A stretch of DNA of 64,000 nt, from assembly GCA_963693365.1 (NCBI GenBank), contig CAVNZM010000001.1:19530001-19594000 (forward strand), given 5' to 3'. The position numbers and the translations under genes were made by a program. This DNA is from Amoebidium appalachense. Its lineage: Eukaryota; Ichthyosporea. This document shows, in pieces, positions 12,757-63,536 of the stretch (positions are counted from its first letter, which is position 1; each line of letters begins with the position of its first letter). The notes under the pieces are model-generated. The model did not search any database. It was not told the origin of the DNA and worked only from the letters and a program-made list of their open reading frames with translations.

Positions 12757-12797
12757 GGGGGTGGGGGGAGGGGGGGGGGGGGGGGGGGGGGGGGAGG

Positions 12798-12831
<34 letters not shown>

Positions 12832-12840
12832 GGGGGGGGG
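12757..12840. repeat. Long G-run tract
   Basis: About 80 bases are almost all G with a few A or T. The tract forms the head of the repeat copy that follows. Confidence 0.9.
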
Positions 12841-13110
12841 TGATGTATGTGTTAGAGGGTTGGAAATATGGAGGAGACAACAACGAGCATCAACAAAACG
12901 TTACAAAAGTCGAAATCCAAAATCAAACAATTTCAGCGTGCAGGCAGGAGACACTTGAACAGAGCCCATCATCATGGGGGTTCCTATGCCTCCACAAAAG
13001 CATGGGTTTCGACTCTCTCGCGCGTGATTCCCAACCCACACTTTGTTTCAACAGCAATAGGCGAGTCCACCCGTCTTGGCCAAAGACGAGCAGGGTTGTT
13101 CAAAAAGGGT
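12841..13110 (+). repeat. Dispersed repeat copy, longest form of subfamily A
   Basis: It starts just after a G-run with GTTAGAGGGTTGGAAATATG. The middle has CAGAGCCCATCATCA and the end has CACCCGTCTTGGCCAAAGAC followed by GAGCAGGGTTG. The first two parts recur at 35320-35490 and the tail recurs at about 37235-37265. No open frame or terminal inverted repeat is obvious. Confidence 0.8.
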
Positions 13111-13451
13111 GTGTGTGTGTGGGGGGGGGGGGGGGAGGGGGGGATTGACGTGGAGGTCCGGGGGTGGGGGTGGGGGGGAGTAGGGGGAAGGGTGGAGAGA
13201 GAGAGAGGAGGGGGGGGGGGGGGAGGGGAAGAGGGGACCAGCAGAGTAAGGCCCTCAAGCTTTCCGGATAAGCAATTTTTATGCAACCACAGGCAATTTT
13301 CCGATTTAAATGTGCGTGCTCGTGGTTCTGGAAGTGCCGTGTGTTTACATGCATCTAAGACCGAAGTGTATATGCAGTTTTTCGTGTGCCTTTTGATGTT
13401 TGGGTGTTTGTATTTGGGTTGGCTTTTTTTTTTTTTTTTTTTTTTTTTGAA

Positions 13452-13482
<31 letters not shown>
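13111..13482. other. G-rich tracts and T/G homopolymer, no gene seen
   Basis: G-rich sequence (13120-13225) is followed by about 180 bp of unique DNA, then a T-run passing into a G-run (13424-13482). The unique part could hide a 5' exon of the propeller gene, but nothing convincing is readable. Confidence 0.4.
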
Positions 13483-13483
<1 letters not shown>

Positions 13484-13885
13484 GTTTTTGCAGGAATATG
13501 TGTGTATGTGGGCGGGTTTGTGCACGCACGAGCGTGTGTGTGTGTGTGTGTCCGTGTGTGCATGTGTGTGCCGTGTGTGTCAAAAAGTGAATATGTAACA
13601 ATCATGTGTGGAGTCATAGGTGTATGCATGGGTGGATGTTTCAGAATTGTGTGTGAATGTGCGTCTGTGAATATGCCTGATGATGTGCGAACCTGTTTTT
13701 GGTTGCTAAGAGTGGGGGGAGGTCGGAAAGGGGGATGGGAAGAGGATGAAAGCTTTACACATACACAAATAATGTGCTTTTTTCAGCAGATGAATCGAAT
13801 AGAAATAGGAATGTGCTCGCATATTTAGAGAGGGTGTTGGATTGAGTGTGTGGGTGTGTGGGTGGGTACGGGTGGGTGGGTGGAT

Positions 13886-13998
13886 GAGTGAGTGAGTGAG
13901 TGAGTGAGTGAGTGAGTGAGTGAGTGAGTGAGTGAGTGAGTGAGTGAGTGAGTGAGTGAGTGAGTGAGTGAGTGAGTGAGTGAGTGAGTGAGTGAGTG
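13886..13998. repeat. (GTGA)n microsatellite
   Basis: About 28 uninterrupted copies of the tetranucleotide GAGT/GTGA run into (GT)n and (GC)n. Confidence 0.97.
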
Positions 13999-15161
<1,163 letters not shown>

Positions 15162-15738
15162 CACTAGTGTGCCCACGTGTGTATGCGTGTACTAAGTCTT
15201 ACTAGTTCCCATGTAAATTCTTAGCATGCGCACAACAATATGTGAAGTTGTTGAACCGAGTGTGTCCGTTTGAGCTTTTTTTGTTTGTTGTTTGTTTGTT
15301 TTTATCGTGTGTTTGCTCGTACGAATCACTTTGAATGGTACGTGCGTGCACGTGCATGCTTAACGCATTCGTGGGTGTGTCTTGGTGGGTGGGTAAACAA
15401 AGGGATAAAGGAGGTTGTCGGGGCGGGGGGGGGGGGGGGGGGGGGGGGGGGAGGGGGGGGGGGGCAAGATCTGGCGTGGTTATGTGAGTGCTTTGTGGGG
15501 CAGGCAGGGCATGCGTACCGAACTCTAAAAGTGTGTGGCGGTGCCTAAGGAACGGAAGAGTGAAAGTAGGTGTGCATCGTTGAAAGCACAGCCAACGTGT
15601 ATTCGGTGCTGCTGCGTGATAGAGTGGCAGCATAACCTGACTATAGCGCGCACATGCAGTGCTCTTTTGCTCTCTTGTTCTTTACGGTCACCCACCTCCA
15701 TTCCCTGTCCAAAGCGCCCTTGAGTGACCCTGTTCGTT

Positions 15739-15846
15739 CCTGTGACTGAGGCCTTTTCTGTTCCATCTTGCTGTGTATTAAGCCCTCTTGAAGCTTACGA
15801 GTCTGTTTTCGTTCGCAACCTCTATGCCAGAAAAGATGAAGCAGCC

Positions 15847-15884
<38 letters not shown>

Positions 15885-15993
15885 TCCTGTGACTGAGCCC
15901 TTTTCTGTTCCATCTTGCTGTGTATTAAGCCCTCTTGAAGCTTACGAGTCTGTTTTCGTTCGCAACCTCTATGCCAGAAAAGATGAAGCAGCC

Positions 15994-16041
<48 letters not shown>
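15739..16041 (+). repeat. Direct repeat of about 145 bp, each copy ending in (AT)n
   Basis: Copy 1 (15739-15881) and copy 2 (15886-16041) are almost identical. Both start CCTGTGACTGAG, contain TTCCATCTTGCTGTGTATTA and end in GCAGCCGGACATATAT with an (AT)n tail of different length. A conceptual frame runs through both copies, but no known protein is recognised. Confidence 0.9.
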
Positions 16042-16045
<4 letters not shown>

Positions 16046-16079
16046 ACAAACAGCGTTCTGTGTCGGGGCTGAACTCGTG

Positions 16080-17160
16080 AAAAACTCCTTTCATGTCTCC
16101 CTTGCGTCAAGGCCGGGAGTTTGAAGTTTGGCGGGATCGTGAGCCCTTTGTGATTGGCCCCGTTCGCTTTTTGGCGGGCAGCTGCGGGCAGCAGAATAAG
16201 GGCCCGCTCGAGAGCATCAGGGGTCACCGACGTGACGGTCTACAGCACAGTTGGGGGTTTACACACTTTTTATTGCGTGGACACTGCCGGAGGCCCAGCC
16301 ACATTCGACGGCCTACTGCGTTTTCCAGCACAGCCATCAAATGCAGCCAGTGACATATGTACATGCTAGGCAACAATGAGCGCCATCGTAGTATATGACA
16401 CCCCTATTACATATTATGGGTAAGCACAGGCTAGCATCGGTAGCTCCGAAAGAAAGTTAAGGCACCGGATCACAATATCATACTGTGCAACATTAATAAG
16501 GTGATCTAGGATAGTCATCTTAAAACGGATATATTGAGGAAGAGAGGAAGAAAAGAGAATAAAACCGCCAATAACCTCCGTACAGTAGTTCTGCCTTGGC
16601 TTATAGCCTACAATGGCGTTTGCTTCGAATCGGGCGAGCCGATGCACAGATGTGGAATTGTGTATGTGCGTATGTGTAGTGGGTATTTGTGCGGGCGTGT
16701 GCGGATTTAGTATTTTTTTTTGCCCGCCGCCGCGCGCGCGCCGCGGCGGCGGCGGCGGGGGGGGGGGGGGGGGGGGGGGGGGGGGCTAGGGGGACAGGAT
16801 CGATTGAGCGCCCGCCCGCACGTGACACTGTGATAATGATCACGTGTTACACATGTGTGCAGGGGAGGGGGAGGTGGGGGGGGGGGGGAGTGAATGCGCC
16901 ATTACTACGGTCCTAACAACGGACAACTCCGATGGATGCAGAGTGCAAACCACACAATGAGCATGCATGAGAGGTATTAGAGCCCAGCCTCAGGTACGGT
17001 CCACATCATGTACTGATTGTAGTTGGCGGAGGCCCTTGTGATGCGAGTGATACTGTGAGAGCATATGGTCCGCCACTGGCACACAAAAATGTGTCACCTG
17101 TACAAAAGCCCATCCTTATCTAAATTCAACCCGCCCACACCCAAAGAAGGGCCCCGCAAG

Positions 17161-17194
<34 letters not shown>

Positions 17195-17585
17195 GGGAAG
17201 GGATGAAATATAATGCCGGCCTGGCTTGTGTGAGCATACAATAGAGTAAAGATATCCTGAGTTGTATCGTAGCTCACGTTGTCGATGGGGCAACTCATTT
17301 GTCTCCGAAATGTTAATAAGCTTCAGTGTTTATTAAAAAAAAATAGAGGAACCACCCAGTAATGTGCAGAGGCCCACGAGTCAAAACATAGCAAATAATA
17401 ACCACCATTCTTCGCACTCACATTAACACCGTGTCTAGATCTATCTGCGCACAATACCTCAGGCCCCTACTACCTAACGACATGTATATGCAACCTATCC
17501 CACCAGAAACTAATCACACTAGGGTGTGAGACCAGCACACCCAGAGCCACAACATGCACAAACACACAGCCTGGCCATGTGCCTT
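16080..17585. other. Intergenic region, weak ORFs and one diverged repeat copy
   Basis: Two short open frames here are less repetitive than most: plus-strand 16154-16369 (71 codons) and minus-strand 16414-16647 (77 codons). Neither resembles a known family and neither has supporting splice or start context, so they are not called genes. A G-run at 16756-16785 and a diverged dispersed-repeat copy at about 16880-17010 (GATGCAGAGTGCAAACCACA, then GAGCCCA) follow. A further G-run lies at 17161-17193. Confidence 0.35.
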
Positions 17586-24854
<7,269 letters not shown>

Positions 24855-26260
24855 CTTTGCCTACCCCCGGGAAAAAAAAAGAGCCAACTACAGAGTAAAC
24901 CTAAAAACTATATAATATTCCCTTTCCTAATAGTAGAACGAGCTAAGGGTTTGCTCCCCTTTTCTCTTTTCTCTGCCAGCTGGTCAGAAAGGTTTTGGGT
25001 TTTTGCAAAAGCTTGCCGCTCGCAGACTTGCAACAAATCGACGATCTAATGCCCATAAAAGGAAAGATCTCATTTTGAGCCAGGGTGTTCCCAAAAAGGC
25101 TAATCTTAGGGCAAGCGCTGATTCGTTGATAGCTCTCTCTAAAAATATCAGAGAGCTCTGATTGGCGCAAGATCTTGGCTCCTCATCGCCTCCCTCCTGC
25201 CTTGCACCTTGCTGCTGTCACGGCACAGTTGCAGTCAAAGTTGTTTGAAGGCTTCTGCTGTCTGTGTTGTGTGTGGCTCTGGTCTTTGTCAGATAAACAT
25301 CAGTTATGCCGAGTAGACGGAATACTGAAAATAAAGCCTACCGAAACCCTGCTTGCTATCTTTTTTGATGAGCTCTGTTAGCCCTTTTGCTCAACAGCTG
25401 GTAGCAGGTGTTTACCCTCGCACAATGGAGCAAACATCGATCACAGCCGGCCGGTTTGTTCGGTACGTTGGTTTGTTGTATGTAGTCCTAGGGCTCGAAG
25501 GATGAAAGCTTCCTAGCTGCTTCTTGGAGGCCCATGGGGCACTGATCAAGCACCGATACAGGGACTCTTTTTTCTGACTTTTATTTGTGTCTCATTGCCA
25601 GGGTGGGAATATACGGTGAGCTCTGACTAGTGGACCTGCACTGCTTTTTCTGTTCTGGGGTTGCTGGGCCAGGCTGTGTCTGTCTGTATCTGCAACCTCT
25701 AAGGGCGTTTTCGTTACATTTCCTTATCTATTGTGTAAACAGCTTCGGACTGACCTTACAGTTGCAGTGTTCAAAAACAGAAGCTTTCAAAGTGATTACC
25801 AAATTAACAAAGCCCAGATCCCTCGTAATCTTCAGAGTTTCATATCCTCCCTTCTAGATCTTTCCCCTCCCCGTAACTATTGAAGTGCTCAGTTGAGAAA
25901 CCGTGAAACCAAAACTGTAAGGATCAACCTTCCTGCAATTAGTGAGACAGTGAAACACGTATATTCACTCACATTCGTGTATGTACCAAGCCAAGCCTAA
26001 CGGATGCACAAATAAATGGCAGGCAAATATGTAACGGTGTCCTGGAAGGTAGAATAGGGAGGCACAGGTGCCTGCCCATTACGGCACTGTAAATAGTAAT
26101 GATTCGGAAGGAAGTAATTACCCTAACGACTACACCTTTACGGAAATTTTATAGTCTACGCAGTTCAAGAGCGGTAGTTAGCATACATCAGGCATACATC
26201 ACATCATACGTATTTGCATTCTATGACTTCAGGTTTTTTGAGCCACCAGCCCATATCCTC
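24855..26260. other. Intergenic region between kinase 3' end and V-ATPase start
   Basis: This 1.4 kb is unusually free of simple repeats. It must hold the V-ATPase promoter; a CTGATTGG motif lies near 25157, about 300 bp upstream of the ATG. It must also hold the 3' UTR of the kinase gene. No exon or tRNA-like structure is seen. Confidence 0.4.
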
Positions 26261-48694
<22,434 letters not shown>

Positions 48695-48981
48695 GCTGCC
48701 GATTGCTAGCCGAGCACATAAATCGGCTCTATTAGAGGCAACTGAGAATTCGGGCTAACTGGATGCCATGGGCGACCCGTTTCCCGAACGGTGGGGCAGT
48801 TGGTGCAAACGTAAGGGTTGCTATGGAACAGCCATGGGGTCAGAGAGGCAGCTGGGGTCCAAGGCGGACACCAGGGGGCACTTGAAGAACCAGTTATGCT
48901 GATTCACAAAATGTGGGCCCTTGTGTGTGCACCAAGAGAAAAGCAACCCGGACGTAGCGAAGAAAAGAGAGGGATCGCTGG

Positions 48982-49382
48982 TTAGCGACCATGCAGAGTC
49001 GCCTGGATCGCGTAACCTGAAAAAAACACTGTCAGTGCCAAGGCAAAACCCACACAAGAAGCAAATGTTAGACCACCTCCGGCTGAGCAGATAGGAATAC
49101 TCAGAAAGGCGTACCGTCATCTTCTGCAGCTCGGCACGCCTCTCTCTCACTCAAATCGTTCCAACAACACCCCAAATCAGATCTTCCCGCCCCCTTGCAA
49201 CCAACATGCAAGTGGGCAAAATATTGTGAACACGACTCAGCGTTTCCCTCAAACTTGCCTTCAGAGAGAGACTTAAAGCATTCATCTCCCACCCATGCAG
49301 ACGACAAGCCCGTAATAAACACAAAAAAGGCGCCAAGCATGAACTTACTGCCGTGCAATTGGCTTAGAGGCACAAAATACAT
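48982..49382 (-). CDS. Small secreted cysteine-rich protein, unknown function
   Basis: Two exons (49115-49382 and 48982-49016) are split by a 98-bp intron with donor GTACGCC, a CTGAC branch-point-like motif and a T-rich acceptor TTTTTTTCAG. Joined in phase they give 100 residues from the first ATG (49382) or 86 from an internal ATG (49340). The internal start makes a better signal peptide, MLGAFFVFITGLSSA, with likely cleavage just after it. The mature part is short and hydrophilic with six cysteines, including DEC, ESC, VGC, GCCW and EAC. No family is recognised. It lies 288 bp upstream of the kinase start on the same strand. It could be a chance ORF, but the signal peptide plus an intron of correct phase argues for a real gene. 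Confidence 0.55.
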
Positions 49383-51284
49383 CAATTGTCAGCGCGGGAG
49401 GCTATACACTACGCGCTAGTGTGCCTTTGCAGTGCGTGTGTCTGCTCATGCAAATGCAAGCACGAGAATGTGACCTGGTTGTGTTACCTCTCTGAGTGTG
49501 CGGTAACTAATCCTGTCTTGCACAACAATCAAGCAGTTCCGCGAAACCTAGCCATGAGAGTCAGGAGGTCAAGGCAAAATAACGCTTTTGCAGCTCAATT
49601 GATGTGCTTCTGTCCTCGCATATGTGTGCGGAGTTGTTTTCGAGCTGCTAGTCCCGTGCAACCCCACAACTTGATTTCCCACGCACCTCTGGTCTTCTTG
49701 TTGCCCCGGGTTATTTCACTTGGTGGTCCAGGAGAACTCCTTTTTGAATACCTATAAGGTGTTAATAAGTCCACTAACTGAATGTCACAAACATAGCTGT
49801 TCCGTTTGTCCTTTCTTCGGAATTCAGAAGTACTTTACTCCCTCCCTCGCATCACTTCCAGTCACCATACTAGAGTATTAACAGTTTCACGATGAGAGCG
49901 GTATGCGTGCCTAAGATTAGAGCTCATCGCGCACACCAAATCTCACTTGCGTATCAGACTGTTATGCCTTGTGTTATACCCTTATTCTAAATCAAGCTTC
50001 CACTTCACGGTAGGCTGATTTTACTCACGTTTTCCTCTTCACCTGTGGCACCGCTTGTTTGCGTTTTTGTGTCGCCCGTCATCATGACTTCAGCAAATAT
50101 AGCTATCCTAGAATTTCTGCCTAGATAAATCTTGCAGATAACCAGCTCATCTAAAAAGCATAGCCAAGCCTATATGCAGCTTCCAGCAACAGACTTTTGC
50201 CAAGCCACGTTGGTTTTTCAGGCTTCTTTAGATTTCTTTCGGCTCAAAATATAAAAGAACTATTTCTTGTGTCTAGTAACCTAGATGTGGCAACGTGCCA
50301 AAAATGCGCGGGACAACTTTTACACATATTGATATATCAAATAAATAACTGACTGATATATGTTCTATGAGCCGCGCGGTCCGATCGATATCCGGCAACT
50401 GATTTTGTTACGCCACGCGTGCACAGGCAACACAGCACGGGCGTGATACTGAATGGAAACCAGCCGTCCAAGCTGGCAGTCAAAGCAAGAAGCATGTTTT
50501 TCTAGCTTACAGTCATGAACGTCAACCACCGAAGAAGAAATGAAGTCATGGAATCAGGAATATGCGCTTCTGATTTCTGCACCTGTCCCTTTTCGAATGT
50601 GCTCCTCGCCGGGTGTCAAATTTGGTGGCAAAGGGCATCGGACCAATGCCTCCTATGTAAACGAGGCCTTGCATCGGACACACTTGGTACTAGCACGCGT
50701 ACACACTTGGCACCAGCACGCAGATCGACACGCACGCATATATATGCACGCACTGCGTCCCGTGAACACACTTTTAAGAGCTTACAGAGTGGTGTGTACA
50801 CTCTTCGCACTGCAGTGCGTGCACTGATCACGAGGATGTTGCGATTACATAGTCGTAGGGCAAAAGGGTATTTGAGCAACGAAGACGCAATGATTATCAT
50901 AATCATGGGGCATAATGATTGATGAGCAGTGGCCGCCTTTGAGCTCTGTTAACTGCAAGGAACCACAAGGCATTTTTGTCTAAGACAAGAGCAAAACCAG
51001 CTTACTCCCATCACTCCAGCGCAAAAAGCATAAGGCTACTGGACATAATACATCCTCAACTAGCTATTTTATGTTACAAACGCACCATGCGGCTCTTGTA
51101 TGGCCCTAATGAAACCCCACCCCCGCCCCTTATATTTGCATCGCGTATATCCTTAGGCTGAGCCACTGCGCTTATAATTTCTTTCATAACGAACCGTGCT
51201 TTCTATGGTATATCATATGACCCGGATTCCTGCTATATGGTAAGTTTATTCCCCATCCAAGTCCTATGGACTAAATGGTAGTGA
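49383..51284. other. Intergenic region, no convincing gene
   Basis: This is repeat-poor DNA between the small secreted gene and the 3' end of the transglutaminase gene. Plus-strand open frames at 49386-49757 and 50515-50922 overlap others in different frames and show no family features, so they are not called. Confidence 0.35.
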
Positions 51285-59404
<8,120 letters not shown>

Positions 59405-61392
59405 GGCGAGTTACGTTCTGAACCCCTGCGGTCCTGTAAGCTTTCCAACACTAACCTATACTTTTCTATCCCTCTCTACATCAGTTAGAGGTCACTCAAC
59501 CGCTGAACAAAAAACCTTTTTTTGTTTTGGCTTGTTGTTGGGCGAGAGCGGCTCTGTCAACAGCTGAAAAGCGGAAAAATACTGCCAAATGCGGATACTT
59601 AACCTGATATGGGCATTGGGTTATTATAATCGCCCAATCAGCACGTTGCGGTGATTCGCGTGGCCGGTTCAACAGCCAATAAAATCCATGCGCTCTCATC
59701 TGTTGCCTGTTTACATTACCCTAGTCTAGAGAGATTTACCACTTGTAAGTGCACACCAGTACTGCATAGGCTGGTGTTCTCAAGTTGGCAGTATCAGCCA
59801 AGATGTTGGCTGGCTGATAATACAGGTAGTTTCAACTGTATATATAGTAATATAAAACTTTATCAATTGTTCACACCAACGCGCTACATCAGAGACATCA
59901 TAGTACTGTCTATGGTAATAGCGTTGCGTTCATGACATCAATTGGTGGCTACTGACCCCCTAGATCGGACACATATCTGGTGCCGGCCGCGGTTGTGACC
60001 CGCCGGCCCGGGTTGCCTTATGAGACCAGGGTTGGGCTGGGGTTCGCCAGCTTAACCGTATCGCCCTTTGGCCAATCGTAACGGACAATTTCTTAATCGT
60101 AACGGGGTGGGTTCTTGGGGAGCTGCAAGCCCCGCCAAAAACGCCCCTCCAGTCGCAAAATTCAAAATACGTGTTTTTACAAATTGAGTACCGCAAGATT
60201 ACAAGCCCTGAAAACTTATCGGGGCTCGATATTGCACATGAGAAGCTCTGTAGATATGTTCTTGGGGGGGAATGTGCTGTTCTTGAACAGAAATATTGAA
60301 AAAATAGGGAAAATTACATATTCAAACGTTTATAATGCTACACACTTGATACGAAAGCTGTTACGACGGTACCCTGACCTTATTCGTATCGGGGACTGTC
60401 GTTAATCGTAATTACGACGATTTTTTTTCGAAATCCCTACCCTGCATGAGACTCACGGGCCTGACCTGGCCAGCCGGGCACGTGCAGGCCTGGTAGAAGC
60501 AAGCACTTGCATCAAGTTGCATGGTGTTTATGTAGGTATGTCTTTTTTGGACATCAGCCCCCGTGGTATCGGTGAGCCCCAAGTTCATGAGGCGATGCTT
60601 AGCAAATATAGGTGAGCACACAAGTGCCACCAGTGGATGTCCCATTCCACGTGCATCGCGCGTCGGGAGAAACGGTTGGCAGCGCCCGGTAATGTATGCT
60701 GCAACGAACGCATGCTATGCACACACATGAGTGCGGCCGCTTCTCTGTGTAGAAGCTAACTGTATAAAACCCGCTAGGGGAAAGTGAGTGCGAACTCAAG
60801 AATCATGCACGTAACTACATACGTATATATACGCGCATGCTAATAATAAAGCAACGTCAACACTGTTCGCTTGCCATGGGATCGAAAGTTGACGAAACGC
60901 AATACTATCTGCCGGCCCAGCCGGCCCAGAAAAAACCCTTGCGGTAAGAATATACGTTTGGGGGAGGTTTATTTGCACGCATCGGGTTCCCGCACCACCT
61001 TCTGGTCCCGACTCCCGACTCCTTTGCAAACGTGGCAAGCTCAGTCTTCCCAGCAGTGACTGCAGCTGGTGCAAGGACATGCCGATGTCGGCCCGATGAT
61101 GTGCGCCGCCTGCGATTGGTTCGATGTGCACCAGATAGACCATATATGGTTTAAATCAATAAAGGCATATCAAATGTCATGTTGCCCAAAAAAAGAAAAC
61201 TTTGACCTTGAACATTTTGACTGTCAGAACACCGTTCAGCATACTGCACCTCTTTAGAATACGTGAGTATGGCGTACCATTAACGTTAACAGCTCACACA
61301 CATTTGTGTAAACGTTTCCACCCTGGGCCATTCCCCCTTGAGTTACGCAATCCGTTCTGAGCTGTTGTCTTTGAGCTCAAAGAGAACGCAAA
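59405..61392. promoter_or_regulatory. Divergent intergenic region with clustered CCAAT boxes
   Basis: About 2 kb separate the transglutaminase (-) and NMNAT (+) start codons, so both promoters must lie here. CCAAT at 59634-59638 and 59676-59680 and ATTGG near 59615 cluster 210-280 bp upstream of the transglutaminase ATG. CGATTGG lies near 61112, about 280 bp upstream of the NMNAT ATG. A GC-rich part at 59970-60140 contains repeats of AATCGTAACGG. No exon is recognised. Confidence 0.35.
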
Positions 61393-62947
61393 ATGGGACC
61401 CTCCAAGGTGGTGCTACTTTCGTGTGGCTCGTTTAACCCTACAACCTTGATGCATCTGCGAATGTTCGGTACGGGTACCTATGCTATATCCTCCTTACAT
61501 CCATTTTATTTCTTCCCTCTCCCCTCTCCCCTTCCCCCCCCCCCCCCCCCCCCCCCCCCCTTCGCCCCCCCTTCCACACACACACAAAGCCTCTAAACTG
61601 TTCCATTTCTTGTCTCTGTCCTCGTGCCGCTTTTGAAAGCCTTCCCCTTCACGGAAGGTCTGCAAGGCACATTTTTCTGGATGTACACAGCAACCGTATA
61701 AGCACACTTGCCAGAGAAAGCTCTAAAGCAAAATGCCCCCTGACGTGTAACTGCACAGGTCTCCCGTCCGTTGCTTCTTTTTGGCAACCCCATTATCACG
61801 ACACGCTTGGAGTACTCTGGTGCTGTTTACTAGTCCTTTAATCCTTTCCTGCACGACCTCTTATCTTCACCCGATGGGTGTGAACTTCTCCTCCACCGTC
61901 GCCTGAGTTGCTTTCCTCCCTCCCTCTCCCTCTACCAACTCCCCCCCCCCCCCCCCTCCTCTCCCCCGCGGACTTGCCAACAAAGACATTCGGTGTTAGA
62001 TCGAGTGTGTATTCACGCGAACGCATACACTAGCCCCTCCTTCCTTTCACTTTCCCGTCCTTTCATGGATACATAACCCATTATCCCCGCGCCCTCTCCC
62101 GTCCCCCCCCCCCCCTCCGCCCCCTTGCCCCCCTTCCCCCCCAGGTGCCTCCCCTCTCCCCGCGTCCCCCCCCCCCTCCCCTCCCCCTCCCCCAACACAC
62201 AAACACACCGCCCCTTCTTTCCCTCACCCACCCACCTTTCTTTTCCCTCTCCTCTTTTGCAACACATGGATTGACCCCAACACTTCACCTGGAAGTCCTT
62301 TCATAATCCTTGCCCCTCTGCCTATTCTTTTCCCGCCGGTTCTTTGCTTCTCGACCTGCTTCTCACAAACATGTTACAGAGCTTGCACGGGACTATCTGC
62401 AGAGGACACAGAATGTGGAAGTGATTAAGGGTGTCATGTCGCCCGTGAATGATGGATACGCAAAGAAGGTGTGTCCGTGTTGCTGAGAGAAGGTGGAGAG
62501 GCAGGGGGAAAGAGGGCGGGGGGGGGGGGGGGGGGAGGGGGAGTCTCAGGGCTATTGTCGTTTTCCCAGGAAGTTGGCATATGCTGTGGGAAACGGACAG
62601 GGAAGTGGGAGGGAGGGGGAGAGGGGGGGGGGGGGGAGGGGGGGGGAAGGAATGGAGAGTTGGCCATGGAGTTAGATGTGTGTAGAAGGGAAGGGGGTAC
62701 GACAACAGGGGCACAAGCGGTACGGGGCCCCAAAGTCTTTGGGGCAGGGATGGGGGTGGGGGGTGGGGGAGGGGGGGGGGGAGGGGATAAATCACGCTGA
62801 AAGTACGTATGATGAGCAAGAGGATGTGTTGTATATCGTAGGAATATGAAGTGATTTGTGTGAGGCCCTGGGCCGAGGCCGAGGGTCGATTACGGATCTC
62901 GTCTAGATGTTTGAAGTTCAGAAAGATGGTGTTAGGACCAAGATTGC

Positions 62948-62987
<40 letters not shown>

Positions 62988-63504
62988 ACAAACAAACAAA
63001 AAAAAGGGGGGGGGGGGGGAGGGGGGGGAGAGGGGGTCAAATGCGAGCACTCAAGGTATTTTGAGACGTCGGTGCTAGGTAACTGCAGGAAGGAATTACA
63101 CAGTGTTTGTGGGGTGCATATACCTACTCGGAATGAGGTAGGTTGGAGTGTGGAACAGGTGCCATGGGTTGATTGACACTGGACGAGGAGAAAATATTTA
63201 TCTTTCTTTTTTTTTATGTTTCATCCTATTTATTGGTATTGGGGTTTGACGGTAGGGCCTAGTGGCGGCACAGCATCGGGTGGCCATGTGCAGAGCTGCC
63301 ACTGCCTCTTCTGATTGGATAATCGTGGATGACTGGTGGGTGAACGTGTCTCTCTCTCTCTGCCTCTCTCTGCCTCCATTCCCCAACCCTCACCCGTCCC
63401 ACCCCTCCCCCTTACACCGAAACCCTCGTTACCCCCCTCCCCCCCCCCCCCCCCCCCCTCCACCCACCGACCCCACCCCCTCCCCGTCACACGCACACAC
63501 ATTC

Positions 63505-63536
<32 letters not shown>

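Noticed and set aside
16610-16645. TTCGAATC suggesting a tRNA T-loop
   Set aside because: No acceptor stem, anticodon arm or CCA-adjacent pairing could be found around it.
16154-16647. Two overlapping-region ORFs of 71 (+) and 77 (-) codons
   Set aside because: They are less repetitive than most, but have no homology I recognise, no splice context and no conserved start; kept only as a note on the region.
49386-49757. 123-codon plus-strand ORF
   Set aside because: It is Cys-rich by chance composition, with no domain, and overlaps the likely promoter of the small secreted gene.
50515-50922. 135-codon plus-strand ORF
   Set aside because: Three frames are open over the same interval on both strands, which indicates a stop-poor stretch and not coding selection.
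60796-61143. 115-codon minus-strand ORF between transglutaminase and NMNAT
   Set aside because: No recognisable family; it lies in the divergent promoter region.
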